Source of the DNA: Tetrapyrgos nigripes
Lineage: Eukaryota > Basidiomycota > Agaricomycetes > Agaricales > Campanellaceae
Reading direction: 5' to 3'
NCBI GenBank assembly: GCA_013368315.1
Contig: JAACJM010000012.1
Span: 682,001 to 746,000 of the forward strand
DNA length: 64,000 nucleotides
Position numbers and translations under genes: made by a program
In this document: positions 11,901-24,244 of the stretch, one piece after another
Layout of the letters: each line of letters begins with the position of its first letter
Position numbering within the stretch: position 1 is the first letter of the stretch
Notes under the pieces: generated by a model
What the model was told of the DNA's origin: nothing
The model's database searches: none
Seen by the model: the letters and a program-made list of their open reading frames with translations, nothing else

Positions 11901-14900
11901 ATGGACGACATTGTCGACCTTTACACCGATGATGCGCCCCTCAACAGGAAGAGTTCCATTGGTGGAGGCGATAGACGACGTATAACCGTCGTTGAACAGA
12001 ATTCACCCACTACTTCCCCAGTCAGAACTACCATAGCCTTGGTCGCTCCTCCGGATGTTCCCTCAGACTCGTACAAGGATAAGCAGGATCCCAATCCCCG
12101 CCATCTTTCTCTTGTCGGTCCTCATTTCCTACAACCCCAATCAAGGAGTCCGTCTACCAATACTCCCGTTATAGGAGCAGAGAAAGACGTTCACGACAAA
12201 GTAGCTGGTCCAGTAGTCGACTACCTCAGCTATGAACCAGGTATGGCCTTTTTCGTTGCTAGCTTTACATATGGTCCACTCTAATCTCTTCAAAAGGCTT
12301 TCATTCCACCGCAGGTCCTCTTCCAGCACCACCCCGAGCTTCAGCACCTCCTCGTTCCCCAATGAGAGATATAGATGCAGTCAAACAGTCTCTTCAACTA
12401 CCCCCAGATGTCGAAGCGGTTTTAGCTTCGCTACCGGAATCCCGTTCGTCCCATCGCAGAGAAGCGGCTTTTACACCCTCTACCACTCAATCGACTATTA
12501 TTGGTGCCTCGACATCATCAGGAGGACCTATATCAGGTCTACCTTCTTCCTCAGATCCCAGCAATCTATTCTCGATGAAAGAACAGTCTGAATATGAGGA
12601 ACCACAGTCACCTGCGTCCGAATACTCCCCATCTCCTTCTCCAGAGCCTATGCCTACTCGAGTCCAACCACCATCTCCATCACCACCCGTCTCACAACCT
12701 CCATCCCGTCCTTCATCACAACCACCTTCCCGTTCTCCTTCCATAGCCCATTCCCAATACTCTTCCCAATCACACTCTGTAACACCTTCCCCAGCCCCCA
12801 GTCCTCCACCCAAGTCCATCCGAACGTCCTTCAACCTAAACCTCTCCAAAAGTCTCAGACGTATGTCATCACCTCACAGCGCCAATGCCATCTCCAAATC
12901 CGCGTCTAAGTCGGGATCATCGTCGAAATCACCATCTCCTTCCGGGTCTAGGAACTCTAGTCTCGAACTACCGCTCAAAAGGAGTTTGTCTGCTTCCGGG
13001 AAGGGAAGGACGCCCTCGCCGCATGTTCCTACTCTCACCATTCCAAATTCAATGTCTCAGACACATGCTTTGTATGCTAACCACCCTCTTCCTCCTCATC
13101 CGTACTCCAACATTTCCAATTACCCTCCCCGTCCACGCCGTCCACCGCCACACAGTCGTATGAAGATTGCCATTTCCTTTACATCGAAAACCCTTTCTTC
13201 TGCATCCGCATTGAACGGTCAAGCACTCAATTCAATGGATGTACCGAAGTTGAAAAATGCGAATGAGAGATGTGTAGCGTACGCGAGGAAGATTAATGAA
13301 CTGTGGGTGTATGATTCGGGATTGGGGGGCTGGTTGGGAGGTATGGGTGTTGGTGGAGTTCATGGGTATGGAAATTCTGGTGGCGGAGGAAAGAGTGAGC
13401 TAGTTTTCTATGTAGTCTCTGTCCAACAAGTCTGATCTTTACTCTACAGGTGTACAAGGTTCAACAGACTCACGAACGATTCTCTCACCGATACCCGCTT
13501 CTCCATCTCATAACCCTGACCACCCATCTTCATACCCCTCATTTCCACTTGACTCGGATCCGTCTGGCCACAATCACGTCTCCAACACCTCTTATCCTCC
13601 TTCCTCCTTCCCAAGCGACTTCATGGCGTCCCACCCAAGCTACCATCCTCGTCAAGTCTCGACTTCTTCGACTGACTCTGCCGCCTCAGACGTAACCTTT
13701 CCCCGACGAGCCGATGCCTCTTTGGCTACAGATCTCACAGCCAAAGATAAAGATAAAGAGAATCTTTTCATCGACTCTCCACCAGTACCGTATCCCACTG
13801 TACCAAACCTAACAAACGTAAAGGCGAATGCATCAAGAGGCAAAGGAGTTAGTGGTCTATTCACTATCTCTTCAGGACATAGTAGTGGAGGTAGCGATGT
13901 CGGTGGACTGACACCACCGTCTTCAGTTGCCAGTCGGAATATCAACCTGCCGAGTACGACACCGACCAAGCCTGGGTTCTTTGCGAGTCTAGGGAGGAAG
14001 GCTAGTACGTCTAGGCACGGAGGAGGTGAATTGAAGAGTCCAAAGTTGATGAAGAAGAATTTGTCTAATGGAAGTGGGAGTGGACATGGACATGGAGAAA
14101 ATGGAATAACCATTTCAGCACCAATTAATGTAACGCCTTTACCACCGGTGGCACCTCTAACAGCACCCAGTGTGCCTGGTGGACCGAGAGCGATACCTGG
14201 GAGGGCTCCTGGTGCTATAGCGTCAACGTCGTCAGAAAGCGGGAAAGTTAAAGGGATTGGGATAAGTCTAGGCATTGGCAGAGGTGCCACGACAGACACA
14301 GACACCAAGAATACGAAAAAGTCCAACCCAAGACGAGTCTCGAGAAGTCAGACCATGATGGTTTCTGGATCTGGCTCGGGGTGGCAGTCTGATTCTGCTA
14401 CTGGTAGTAGCGCTGGGTTGAAGAGTTTGGGGTTTGGTGGTTCGGGGGCGTCTTCTTCTGCGGCGAAGAGTTCAAACTCTGGTGCAGGATCAGGTGGTAG
14501 AGGCGTTACTGGGGGACCTAGAGGCCCTCATCAACATCAACAACATCAGAAACCGTCGTTGTATGATATCCCCTCGAGTGAAGTATTGGACGAAGAAGAC
14601 CTTGACCACCTGGATTTAACCGTTAAATCTGATAGTGGACATACGTATTCGTACACACAGACGAGAGGTCCCCGTGCCCCGAACCACCCAAGTTCGAGTA
14701 CTTCGACTTCAAACTCGAGTTCACAGGCCAATCTCGATGCTAATGCCAGTTCAAGGTCAAGGTCGAGTGTGTCCGTACCTACAACAGCCACCTCACATCC
14801 ACAACTTCATTCGCAGAAATCAGCAGGAGCTGTGTCCACACCCGTTTCTAGTCGTTCTGACTCTTCTCATTCGACATACTCTACGTATTCTGCCTATTCT

Positions 14901-15451
14901 CCCACTGCGTATTCTCCATCTACTTCTGCCCTACCTCTGTTCCTACATCAGGCTCTTCTCCACAGGCGAGCACTGTTGCTCTCGCTCATACTCGTGCTCA
15001 CCCTCACGCTCGTTCATCTCATCCCACACTACCATCCTCAAGGACCCTTACCGGCCCTGGTTCTGGCCACTCTCAATCTCACGTCACCATGTCCAAATCA
15101 CACTCATACCACCAATCTCAACCCCAATTCTATGCATATCCTTCGAGTAAATCCCTTTCAAGTCAAATACAGCCAGCTACAGCATACTCCAACTCGTACT
15201 CGTCTTCATCTTCTAAACCTGCCAATCTTCCACTTACCCACACACCCCACTCTAACAAACCCCGTCCAAATTCCAATCCCGAATCCTCATGGCATCCCGA
15301 GTTTGCGCGTCAGGTTGATAAACTTCATGATTTGTTGCCACAAGCTGAGCGAGAGGTGTTGGCTGGGTATTTGAGGAGGGCAGGGCAGGATGTGTTGGCG
15401 ATTGGGCAATATTTGGAAGATGAAAAGTGTGGAAGGATTAGGAGGGATTAG
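11901..15451 (+). CDS. Large disordered protein with C-terminal CUE-like domain, frame change near 14.9 kb
   Basis: I do not recognise a named orthologue. The protein of roughly 1,100 residues is mostly Ser/Pro/Gly-rich and disordered. Exon 1 starts MDDIVDLYTDDAPL; an intron (about 12240-12314) joins it to the next exon. A conserved-looking segment, LKNANERCVAYARKINELW followed by VYDSGLGGWLGG, stands at about 13250-13350. A second intron (about 13395-13449) follows. The last 50 residues (QVDKLHDLLPQAEREVLAGY, then LRRAGQDVLAIGQYLED) look like a three-helix CUE-type ubiquitin-binding domain. The frame that is open from 13450 is not the frame of the CUE part; they are reconciled either by a 101-nt intron at 14851-14951 (donor gtcgtt, acceptor catcag, phase 1) or by one missing base near 14930. 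Ubiquitin binding is an inference from the C-terminal fold pattern. Confidence 0.7.
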
Positions 15452-17036
15452 AGGAGTGGGTGGATAATGATGGTGGTAAAAATGGTTTATGTAGGTGAGG
15501 TTGGGTTGGTATCGGTGTCGGTGTCGGTGTCGAGTTCACCTTGCCCTGATGACGGTTATGAAGTATCATGGAACATGATTATGATTTTGACGACGGACGT
15601 TGGACGATAAAAATGGAAGGATAAGTGTTTTTGTTGTATCATATCACTTTAACTTTCAGTTTTTTTCTTCTTTTCTTTTTCTATTTTCTTGCCTGCTCGC
15701 TGTCTGTTTCTTGTTTTTTGATCTTGCGTTCTACCTCTCTTCCTCTCCACTCGCTTACAGACACACGCACACGTATATTCGATGCTATCTTATGAGATAT
15801 TCACTGATCTTATACGATCTATGTATTCATAATATCACTAATCTAAACCAGCACCAGCATATTTAGCCTACCCTACCTATAGCTACTTACTCTACGGTAC
15901 ACATAGGTTGAACATTCTTTCTTATTTTCATTACTTCTACAATCCTCATTGTGATTCTATACCACAATACCCACCCCGGCCCGTCTTAGTCTATGAACCA
16001 AACCAAACTTTTCTGTTCTGTTCTGTTCCTTTTTACTGTTTACTGTTACCCAGCTTTGCTCTAGTCTCTCTTCTACTTTGCTATTTCTTTCTCGCTTCAC
16101 CTCGCCTGGCTCATACCCGCGGACCTTACCCGACTACCTCACGAAACGGGTCGCAGACGCGTCTCCGATGGCGATCACTGGTCACCGCTACATACATACA
16201 TAATGCCTCCTCGTTCATCGTTGCCAGCTCCCAAGGGCCAAAATCGCTTTTACGGCTCCAGTTAACGGGTTTGCACTGATTTGGCACACGCGTACGGTCA
16301 CACTCGATTTTCTCCGTTGCTGCGGTTATTCACACACACAACTCTGGTGTGCAATTGCAAGAGGTCTCGCGGGTAGAAGACGCCAAAGTTACAGGCAACT
16401 TGAAGGATCCATGCATGCTCTCGTTCATTTTCTTCAGATATCCCACTCCAGCGTACTGGTACTGCTTTTTAAAGGTAGCTTAGTTATCCACAAGGATTGA
16501 TGAATGTGTACTAGTAGAACGAAAAGAAACTCGTTGTACAATACATTGTTAACAAAGTGTATACAAGTGCCCGTTACAGTTATTATGCATGCGTTTCATC
16601 TATCTATCTACACATATGTAGGTAGTCCGGGGTATTCCTATTATGTATGTATGTGTAACTAATGAGAGTGATGTTCATACAATAATGTGCTTGTGGAGAG
16701 GGAAGACCGAGTGTGAAACAATTTACAAAGTGAAGGCAAGAGACGCGCCTCGGGTGTACAAGAATTACAGCATTTGGGTGTAAGAAAATGATTAATGACT
16801 GTTCAGCCAATCTGTCCGTCCCAGATACCATTGAAAATCCACAAGGAGAGAAAGGAAAAAGTCCAAAGGTACAATCTTGATCGTTCTTGGAGTGGTAGCG
16901 ATAAGAAAGAATCAGCGGAAAGGAAGGCCGCCCAGACGAAATTGCAGGCCAAGAAAGAGTTGCACGACAGAAAGGATCCAAAGCGAGTATGTGTGTGATG
17001 CGGAGAACAGGAATGACTGAGAGCACTGAGAGCGTA
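15452..17036. other. Long convergent intergenic region, CUE-like gene / HEI10
   Basis: About 1.6 kb, the longest gene-poor stretch of the window. It contains T/C-rich tracts (about 15650-15760 and 15920-16110), a short (tctgt)n run near 16010-16030 and a tacata run near 16190. No homology-bearing ORF is seen, apart from a 67-codon Lys/Glu-rich plus-strand ORF at 16795-16998 discussed under findings. It must hold the 3' UTRs of both flanking genes. Confidence 0.4.
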
Positions 17037-18929
17037 TCATCGTACAGACGGCCTGAATTTGCCCGAGGAACGTTTGACAGTACTGGACGGCGCAAAGACT
17101 GTTACCAGTCCATGAATACAGATAAGCCTCAAATGACAAGGACATATTTCGGAACATAGACACCCACCTTTCTGAGCTGTCGGTCTCGGTCGTTGGAGTC
17201 CTGCATTGGCATTCGGGGCAGGAGCAGCTGACCAGCCAGTGGTTGCAGTAGGCACGCCGAAATTCTGATAATTTCCACTCGTAAGGAGATTCTCGACTTC
17301 GTTGCTGCTATCAGATTGATCCGAAATGTTTCCGTTGGAGCGGTATGCACGACGTTCTTGTGGAACTCTGGGAAGTGGTTGGCGATGAGTTCCTCCCGTG
17401 GATCTGGCGTGGTGTTGCTGGATGTTTCCGTGGACAGGCACCCAGCCGTCTCCGCCACCGTTATTGCCACCGCCAGTGGTGCCTGATGGCACCATCCGCT
17501 GAGAAGGGAAGCCACCAAAAGACGTGCGATTGACGATTGGGGTTCGTTGGATCTAGATCGTCATGCTGGTAAAGCAGGTCCAATGACGTTCATCCATAAT
17601 GCACGTACACCGTTTGCAGCCATTCCTCCTGCAACAGCACCAATGTTGCCAATGTTGCCTTCTAGTGGTCTCATTGCGACTCGAGGCTCTTCGTTTGATG
17701 AATTCACTGCGTCATTGACACCGAGATTCGGAGCTAGAAGCGCTTTTCGTTTGATCTTGTCATGCTGAGCCTAAACCGAAAGTTGAGCCACATAGCAAGC
17801 ACGGTGTCAGAATCCACTCACCTTCAGTTTCTGATATTCTTTCTCTCGCTCTCTTGTCGCTTCCTGTAAGTCCCTGACCTTTCGACGTTCCACTTCGAGA
17901 TCTCTTTCCAGCTCTGCAGGTACCATTTATCAAGCATGTCGCTATTCGGAGACAATCAGCATTTACCTGCGTTTTTGTTGTTCAACAGAGATATCTCACT
18001 ATTTGCTAACGGATCGTCAGTATTGAAGACGGAAGAAATTTTAAATTTGGAAATCCTACACACCTTCTCTGACGACATTGTCTAGTTGCTTTTGTAATTG
18101 GGCATTCTTGTCGTTGAGGTTCCGCAAAACAGCTTGCTGGAAAGTGCTGGCAACCACACAATAAGTTATCCACTCTTCTAAGGCGCAGATACACACTTCT
18201 CTTGATGTATTTGGTATTGCCAAAACGAAATCGCTCTATATATGCGCTCGGTCAGAAAACGCATTGACAAAGAAATTTATGATGACGCACCTGCTGCAAA
18301 TCTCCAGGATTATAGAAGGGCTCAGACCTGACAACACCGACTGCACCATATCAAATCTCGTTTTCTTTCACCTGCATAGACTTGACCCACAGTTTTGTAG
18401 TCGTTTGACGGGTGCAAAGAGCAGACCTGTATTTCGTTATTGAGAGATGAGGACAGATTCTAAACACGGCGTACAACGATGTCATCCCTGCATACATTAG
18501 GGTTGGCTGGTCGGCACTAGATAGAAAGGACTTTGCAGTACAACTCACGGTTCAGTCAAGGATGACTCGCAAGCTGCATTACACGGATTGACATTAGAAT
18601 GTAAGCTGGAGTCGGAGGCCACGTACCTGGACAGAGACGAGCAGCATTGAAAAGCTCATTGGCGCATTCCACTGTAGCACGCGAAGGATTTTAGAAGACA
18701 GGAAGCAAAAGGAAAGTTTTGTAGACGTACCACAAAAGATATGCGAGCCTGTTCATGAGTGAGGGTGAGGAAAGAAGAGTTCTCAGTAGCTTCAGCAGAC
18801 GCACAAGTTGTCTGACAATGCCGAGTTAGAGACAACTGAGAAAGAGACAAGACAAGCACATACCACGACGGCTTTGTCTGTCAAAGCTTTGCGACAAGTG
18901 AGCCTGTTGCATTTGAGCTCGGTGTCCAT
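17037..18929 (-). CDS. HEI10: HEI10/CCNB1IP1-like meiotic RING E3 protein
   Basis: HEI10 is the RING-coiled-coil protein that concentrates at crossover sites on meiotic chromosomes, studied in plants, Sordaria and mammals (CCNB1IP1). About twelve small exons are required, so no single ORF reveals it. From the ATG at 18929: MDTELKCNRLTCRKALTDK, then the RING core TCSHIFCVECANELF and LCPACESSL (C-x4-C-x12-C-x-H-x2-C-x2-C-x11-C-x2-C). Next come VCSLHPSNDYKTVGQVY, LSPSIILEICSRAISFWQYQ, then a coiled coil (QQAVLRNLNDKNAQLQKQLD; ELERDLEVERRKVRDLQE) ending YQKLKAQHDKIKRKALLAP. The C-terminus is Gly/Asn/Ser-rich (TPIVNRTSFGGFPSQRMVPS) and ends SSGKFRPSVR. Every segment fits the HEI10 family. Expression is expected in meiotic basidia, but nothing in the sequence shows this. 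Confidence 0.9.
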
Positions 18930-19460
18930 GCTGTCTGCGTCACTCGTTTATGAGAACGGTACCACGTCGTGGTCAGAGTTCGACAGCAGCAGACGCACCG
19001 CGACGCGTCCGTTCTATTACTATTGTTGTCACTTTGACGTCCAATAACCAGACAATATTTATTCTAGAGTATCGCAAGAATGACAGCGGGAACCACCTCT
19101 AAATAAGTTCTTTCGTCGAACTAAAGGAACACAGAAGAAAATGAGAGGAAAACATGGGATTGGCTACACGTAAATGCAATGCGTTATCAACTAGGCAGAC
19201 ATAAGTATGCAGGTATAGATATGCAAGTTTCTAACAATGGTAGGAATATACAAAGGAGGAGAATCGATGCAATGTAATAGAGAAATATTACGTGTACGAG
19301 AGGCAGATCAGATACAATGCAAGAGACAAATTACGACAAGGGAAGAGAAGAGGAGAGGAGAAAAAGACAGGAAAAAGAGGAGAGCAGAGCGAAAAGGGAA
19401 AACGAGAGAAGAGAGAAAAGACTGGATACATACATATGTATGCGCGCAATGCACGTCATG
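18930..19460. other. Intergenic, HEI10 promoter and KCS1 3' flank
   Basis: About 530 bp. Bases 19320-19430 form a strongly purine-rich tract on the plus strand (GA/AGG-rich), which explains the overlapping Lys/Glu/Arg-rich ORFs in all three plus frames. No gene is supported here. Confidence 0.4.
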
Positions 19461-22400
19461 TCATGTCGATATCATGCCTGGATCATCCTCATCCAACCCA
19501 AATATTTCATCAAAAATCTCTTTACCATCAGTCGGCAAAGCTGGAAGTGTCGTTTCTGAACAGTCGGGATCGTCGCGAATAGCTTTAATCCTCCTTTTCC
19601 GTTCATCGTTCCAAATCTGCTCCAACATATCGGCCAGATTCTTCAGACCAAACAGAAACCCGCGGTCGGGTTCTTCTGGGTAATGCGGCGGGAAACGAGC
19701 GTAGACCAAACCCGTCTCCGGGTCAATCTCCGGTTGATAGCCATCGGAACAAGAGACAGGTTCACGAGAATTCAAATCATCTGGAAAAGGAATCCAATCT
19801 CGTCCAGTCGTCGTATGCGCAAAGTCAACAATCCGGACATTGACTTCACCACGTTTGCGGTGGTTATTGGATCGTTTACCGACAGGGCCCACGAGTAGAT
19901 CTTCACTGTGCGAACGCCGGAGTGTGGGACGATCAGGCTGGTCGGTGGGTGTCGAATACGGAACTTGACGCTCTAAGGATTCACCACGTTTGCTCCGGGA
20001 GGAAGGGTGCTCTAAAACGGACGAGCGAAATACATCTTGAGCCTCTCGGTCGCCATCGTAGATCAATAGAAGACTACAGCCGTAGAACCGGTAACCACGT
20101 AGCCGGTAGATTATCCTCGCCAGCCCATAGAGTTTTTGCAGGAGAACCGGTATTTGGTACGCTAACAGTTTCTCTCCATCATGCAGGAAGCCCGCTAGTA
20201 CTGAACGAAAGTCCTCAGGTCGAAGTTCCCGTCCTTTATATTTATCCTGCGTAACGTAAGACTGCGTCACATGGTTCCAGACCTACAATTAATACACAGA
20301 TAGGTTAAACGCAAAGGGAAAAAGTTAATTAGCACAGTCGGCGACAAGACGTAGGTTTGACTGACCTGCATGCCACAAATCCGAACTCCTAACGAGCGAC
20401 TGGTGGTTCGGTCACACTTCTTACGTTGGCTTTTCTTTTTGACAGAGGTAGCGTCCATGCCGTACTGACGAGTACCCATCTTAAGATCCATTACACAAGG
20501 ATGCTTCAAACGACCTGTTAGGTCTTCCATTAGGATGAAATGATTTTGACGAGAAAACTGTTCAGGTTCTTGCTCAGGAAGCGGGGATGGATGGTCTCGA
20601 GAAGGCGGTGGCGATGTGGAAGGAAGACGTGGTAAGTCCAGTGATCTTGATCTACTACGTTTCCTCGACGTCAGCGGATTGAGGTTAGTGTGCCATGGGT
20701 CCATATCCCCATCAGCTTGATTAGAAGCAGATGGGTAATCCAAGTCAAAAACACCCATGACATCTTCACACCTCTGTCTCTCAAATGCCATCGCCTGGAG
20801 TTTAGCTGGTGTCGCAATCGTCGACTCGCTCTGCACTCGTCGTATCGCGAGTTCATGGGCAGCTTCTGATCGCCGTAAACGGTCCACCTGACTGACCAAT
20901 TTTCCAGCTTTCCTTTTAAGCTTGTGCACCCGATTCTCATCATCACATTCAGCATCAGCAACATCCCCATCATCTTCTGCGCGGACACCAGCGGCCCAAC
21001 GTCCTCCAGTACGTTTGCGGAAACGCCTTAGGACCGTGCTGAACACATGATCCTTGAGCTTGGTGTTAACCACCGTGGAACCAGTTCCACCGAACCAAGG
21101 GTTGTTCGGATGTCGGAAAGTCTGATCAGATTGGGAGGAGAGTAGGTTGGGTCGACAATACTCGTCGTCTTCGTCAGAAACCGACTTGAGAAACCTCTTT
21201 CTGACCAAAGGGTTCTCGCACAATCGCGGGGGAAATGCATTCCCAGTGATATTAGGAGAGTTTGCAGGGGTCGGTGCGTCGTGCGCGGAGAAAGATAACG
21301 AGGAATGGAGGCCAAGAGGACTCGCTTTTACAGGTATGGTGTCGGGTACGCAGAGGTTTGGGCTAGATGCTGTGCCTCGATGGAGATACCGTCTCTGAAA
21401 GTTATGGGTAGCAGGGAGAGCTCCATCTGGGATGGAGTGGGATAAAGAACGGGTGCGTCCACCACGCAACATCCATTCTGGAATGATATGACGATTCCGA
21501 TCCAGAACGACTTCGGGGAGTTCTGCCTCAGTATCCATGTTGACCTGCTCATTGACAGTGAGGTAAGGTGCTTGGTCCGTTGCGGCTTTTAGTAAGGGTG
21601 GTCTCGGGGTCGGTGCGTCTTGGATCGTGTTCTGAGGTGGAGAGGAGGATAGTTGTAGGGTGGCTGATTTTGGTACTCTTCGATAGCTTACAAGCATGAC
21701 TCCGAGGTAGCGCGGTATGTAGTCGAGTAAAGGCGGCGCTTCTCGTTCAACTGCCTCATAGAAGAGGTTCTCTCGAGACACCAATGGCTAGTGCAAACGA
21801 GTGAGTCTGGAACATCAATACAGACACATTGACTAACCTTGCAAACAGCCCGTTTTGTAAATTTGTAAATGGCACTATGGCCTCCAACTTGGTTACGAAA
21901 TGGACGAAGAGGTATATGAGGAAGGTGTTCTTGGGAACCGTCCACGTCAAGATCCAGTAAATACTTGTCATCGTCACCGAATGTATACGGCGAGTCGAGA
22001 GAGGGTGGTGAAGGAGATTCATTGGGGATGGACGACAGGGCAAAAGAAGACGTCATGCTACTCTGGTGATTGTGATGAGAGTATGCGGAGGTGGTGGATG
22101 TGGTGGTCGTGACAGAAGCTGACTCCCAACTGGATTCATCCTCTGTGGTCCAAGGAGATTCAAGTGGGGACGGTGGTCGAGGTGGATGAGAGGTTTCTCG
22201 TAGTTGTGGAGATACGGTGGCAGGTGGAGGATCAGACTCGGGTCGAGGAATTAAATCGATTGAGAAGGGTTCAGAGGATAGTTCAACGACGGAAGAAGTT
22301 CGACTAGATGTTCGCCGTAACGGTGAGCGTGAAGGCGACGGGGAAGGAGGAAAAACATGCGAACGTCGACGTTTTGACGAAGACGAGACACTAGTGTACG

Positions 22401-23220
22401 GTGCGGAGAAATCATCAGCTTCTGCTCCCATAACAAGCTCATCCCCGGGTCTTTCACGTCTCCGTCCACGACTCGGTCCCTCCTCCAGTGCTACAATGTC
22501 CTTTCTCCATTGTGCAAGATCCGGAAATGCAACCTCCCGACCCGACGACTTTCGGTCCTTCCCTCGCCTGTCGTCTGCCTCACCGGAACTTGCATTGCTC
22601 TCCCTCGTCCTGGCCCTTTGCAGAGTAGTGGCACTTCTTTCCCGCCTGAGTATAGCCGTCTCTCGGTCAGGCCATTCGGATCGCTTAACGAATTCAAATT
22701 TAGCTTCTGCAACGCCGCCTGCACTGGACGAGACAGCACGACGGCCGCTAGAGGACGATTCTGGAATGAAAGAGGTCTCGGGTAATTCCTCGGAAGTGGT
22801 TTCTTTGAAGAGTTGGAGAGATGCGGCGACTTTGCGACCAATACCGGATCCAGAGGCGGAATGGGGAAGAGTGGGTTGTTCAATAGAAGAGGATGAGGAC
22901 GTGCCGGATGAAGAATTTGCTCTCCGAAAAACCGGGCGAGTAGACTTGGAGGTCTTCAGACGTCCTGGAAGAGTTGAAGAAGGCAAGGTCAATGCTCTGT
23001 TATTGGGTCTCCTAGTGGACAAACGACGGGCCGTACGAGATGGAGAGGTCTTTTCTGTGAGGTAGCCATCCGAGTCTGAGGGCTGGTCGTCGAAAGGCGG
23101 GGCCGACTTGGGCGGAGTGTCTAGCCGGACTGGGGAATGTTGTGCAGAAGTAGCCTCTGAATTTGGGGGAGAAAGAGGGAAACGAAAGGCAGAATGTCGT
23201 CTACGGGGAGAAGAGACCAT
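19461..23220 (-). CDS. KCS1: Inositol hexakisphosphate kinase, Kcs1 type
   Basis: Kcs1 phosphorylates InsP6 (and InsP5) to 5-diphospho-inositol pyrophosphates, signals of phosphate and energy status. About 1,200 residues in three exons. The N-terminal 420 residues are disordered (MVSSPRRRHSAFRFPLSPP). The conserved core begins GGHSAIYKFTKRAVCK and, across intron 1 (21785-21839), PLVSRENLFYEAVEREAPPL and YIPRYLGVMLVSYRR. A disordered insert of about 350 residues follows, as in other fungal Kcs1 proteins. Then FILMEDLTGRLKHPCVMDLK with the catalytic PxxxDxKxG motif intact (PCVMDLKMG). After intron 2 (about 20281-20365) come VWNHVTQSYVTQDKYKGREL, SLLLIYDGD and VRIVDFAHTT (metal/ATP-binding Asp). 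The protein ends DEIFGLDEDDPGMIST. The catalytic residues are all present. A CACGTGG site lies 68-74 bp upstream of the ATG. Confidence 0.95.
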
Positions 23221-24244
23221 AAAGGAGATGGTAGTTTTTTGAGAGTTATAAGACGTCAATGATATCAGCCTTGGCGTTTGACAACACCACGTGTCTCGAT
23301 CTAGTTATCCTCTTCGTGGCTCGTCGGAGTCCTCCAGCACGTCTATTCCTGTCTGCTCAGTCTTTATCGGCTGTTTGCTATCTGGGTCCTTTCTCTGCTA
23401 TCTCCTCTACCTTATCGTTTCCAGCTCTCATTGTCTGTTTTTGTCCTCGTCTTCTTTCTAAGCGCACGTTGCTTCCGTCATAGATCCTTCCAATCATCAT
23501 TTCGTACGTTTTAATAGCGTCTCTCACACTTGTTGCCAACGTGTTTCACCAAAATATCTTGGTGGTCGTTTCTACACTCAGTAACCCTCCGACCAGTAGC
23601 AAAATACTCTCCCGCTAGCAATACAAATCCGTCGCATGATACGAGATGATACGCTATCGATGCGCCCGTTCCCTCTCTCACTAATCCTAGTGCAATCTAA
23701 CGACAATTTTCCCTCTTTGACACTTCTACGTAAAAAATTCGGGTATGCTCGAGCTCCGATGTATTCGGAAGCTTCTACATACAACGCCTGTGGGAGCTTT
23801 ATATCCGGGACTATGTATATTCCAAAGACTGTATGCTGATATGATAACAAGAGATGTCTGTCCTCCCTTGTCTCCCTTGCCTTTGCCTCGCAGACCCGTA
23901 ATTCCAAAATATTCTTAGGCCGAAACTAGACCGAAAAATAGATGACTCAACTCCGTGGGAATATTTGCCCGCATATATAAGCCTCACTAAATATTTCTTT
24001 GCCAGAAATATTCTTCCTTTCTTACTCCCACCAAGAAAGCCCACTGCCAAGACCACCCCGTACCTCTTTTTTGACATCATCCTCCTCATATCCCTTCTAT
24101 TTCCTTGATACATATACCTAATAAACGGACCATTACCTTTCCTACGTTTGTACCGGCCGTCATCGACTTCACTGTCGTCGTCATCACGTTCGTCATATCG
24201 AATACACGAACCCAACAGCGAACAACAACGAACAAACAAGTTCA
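23221..24244. promoter_or_regulatory. Divergent promoter region, KCS1 / acidic protein gene
   Basis: About 1 kb between divergent starts. It contains a CACGTG core at 23288-23293, read as CACGTGG on the KCS1 sense strand, and a TATA-like CATATATAAG at 23972-23981, about 265 bp before the plus-strand ATG. Several antisense ORFs in both strands (23578-24245) lack any family signal and I do not call them. Confidence 0.4.
23288..23293. promoter_or_regulatory. CACGTG E-box upstream of KCS1
   Basis: The hexamer CACGTG lies 68 bp upstream of the KCS1 ATG; on the coding strand it reads CACGTGG. CACGTGG/T is the established high-affinity core of yeast Pho4 and is also bound by other bHLH proteins. 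The binding protein here is unknown. Confidence 0.35.

Noticed and set aside
13652..14326. 224-codon minus-strand ORF
   Set aside because: Antisense to the Gly/Ser/Pro-rich exon of the CUE-like gene; composition mirrors the sense strand and no domain is visible.
19320..19430. Overlapping Arg/Lys/Glu ORFs in three plus frames
   Set aside because: Produced by a purine-rich tract between HEI10 and KCS1; no frame is preferred.
22217..23065. 282-codon plus-strand ORF
   Set aside because: It is fully antisense to the first KCS1 exon, has no family signal, and its openness follows from the Ser/Arg-rich codons of KCS1.
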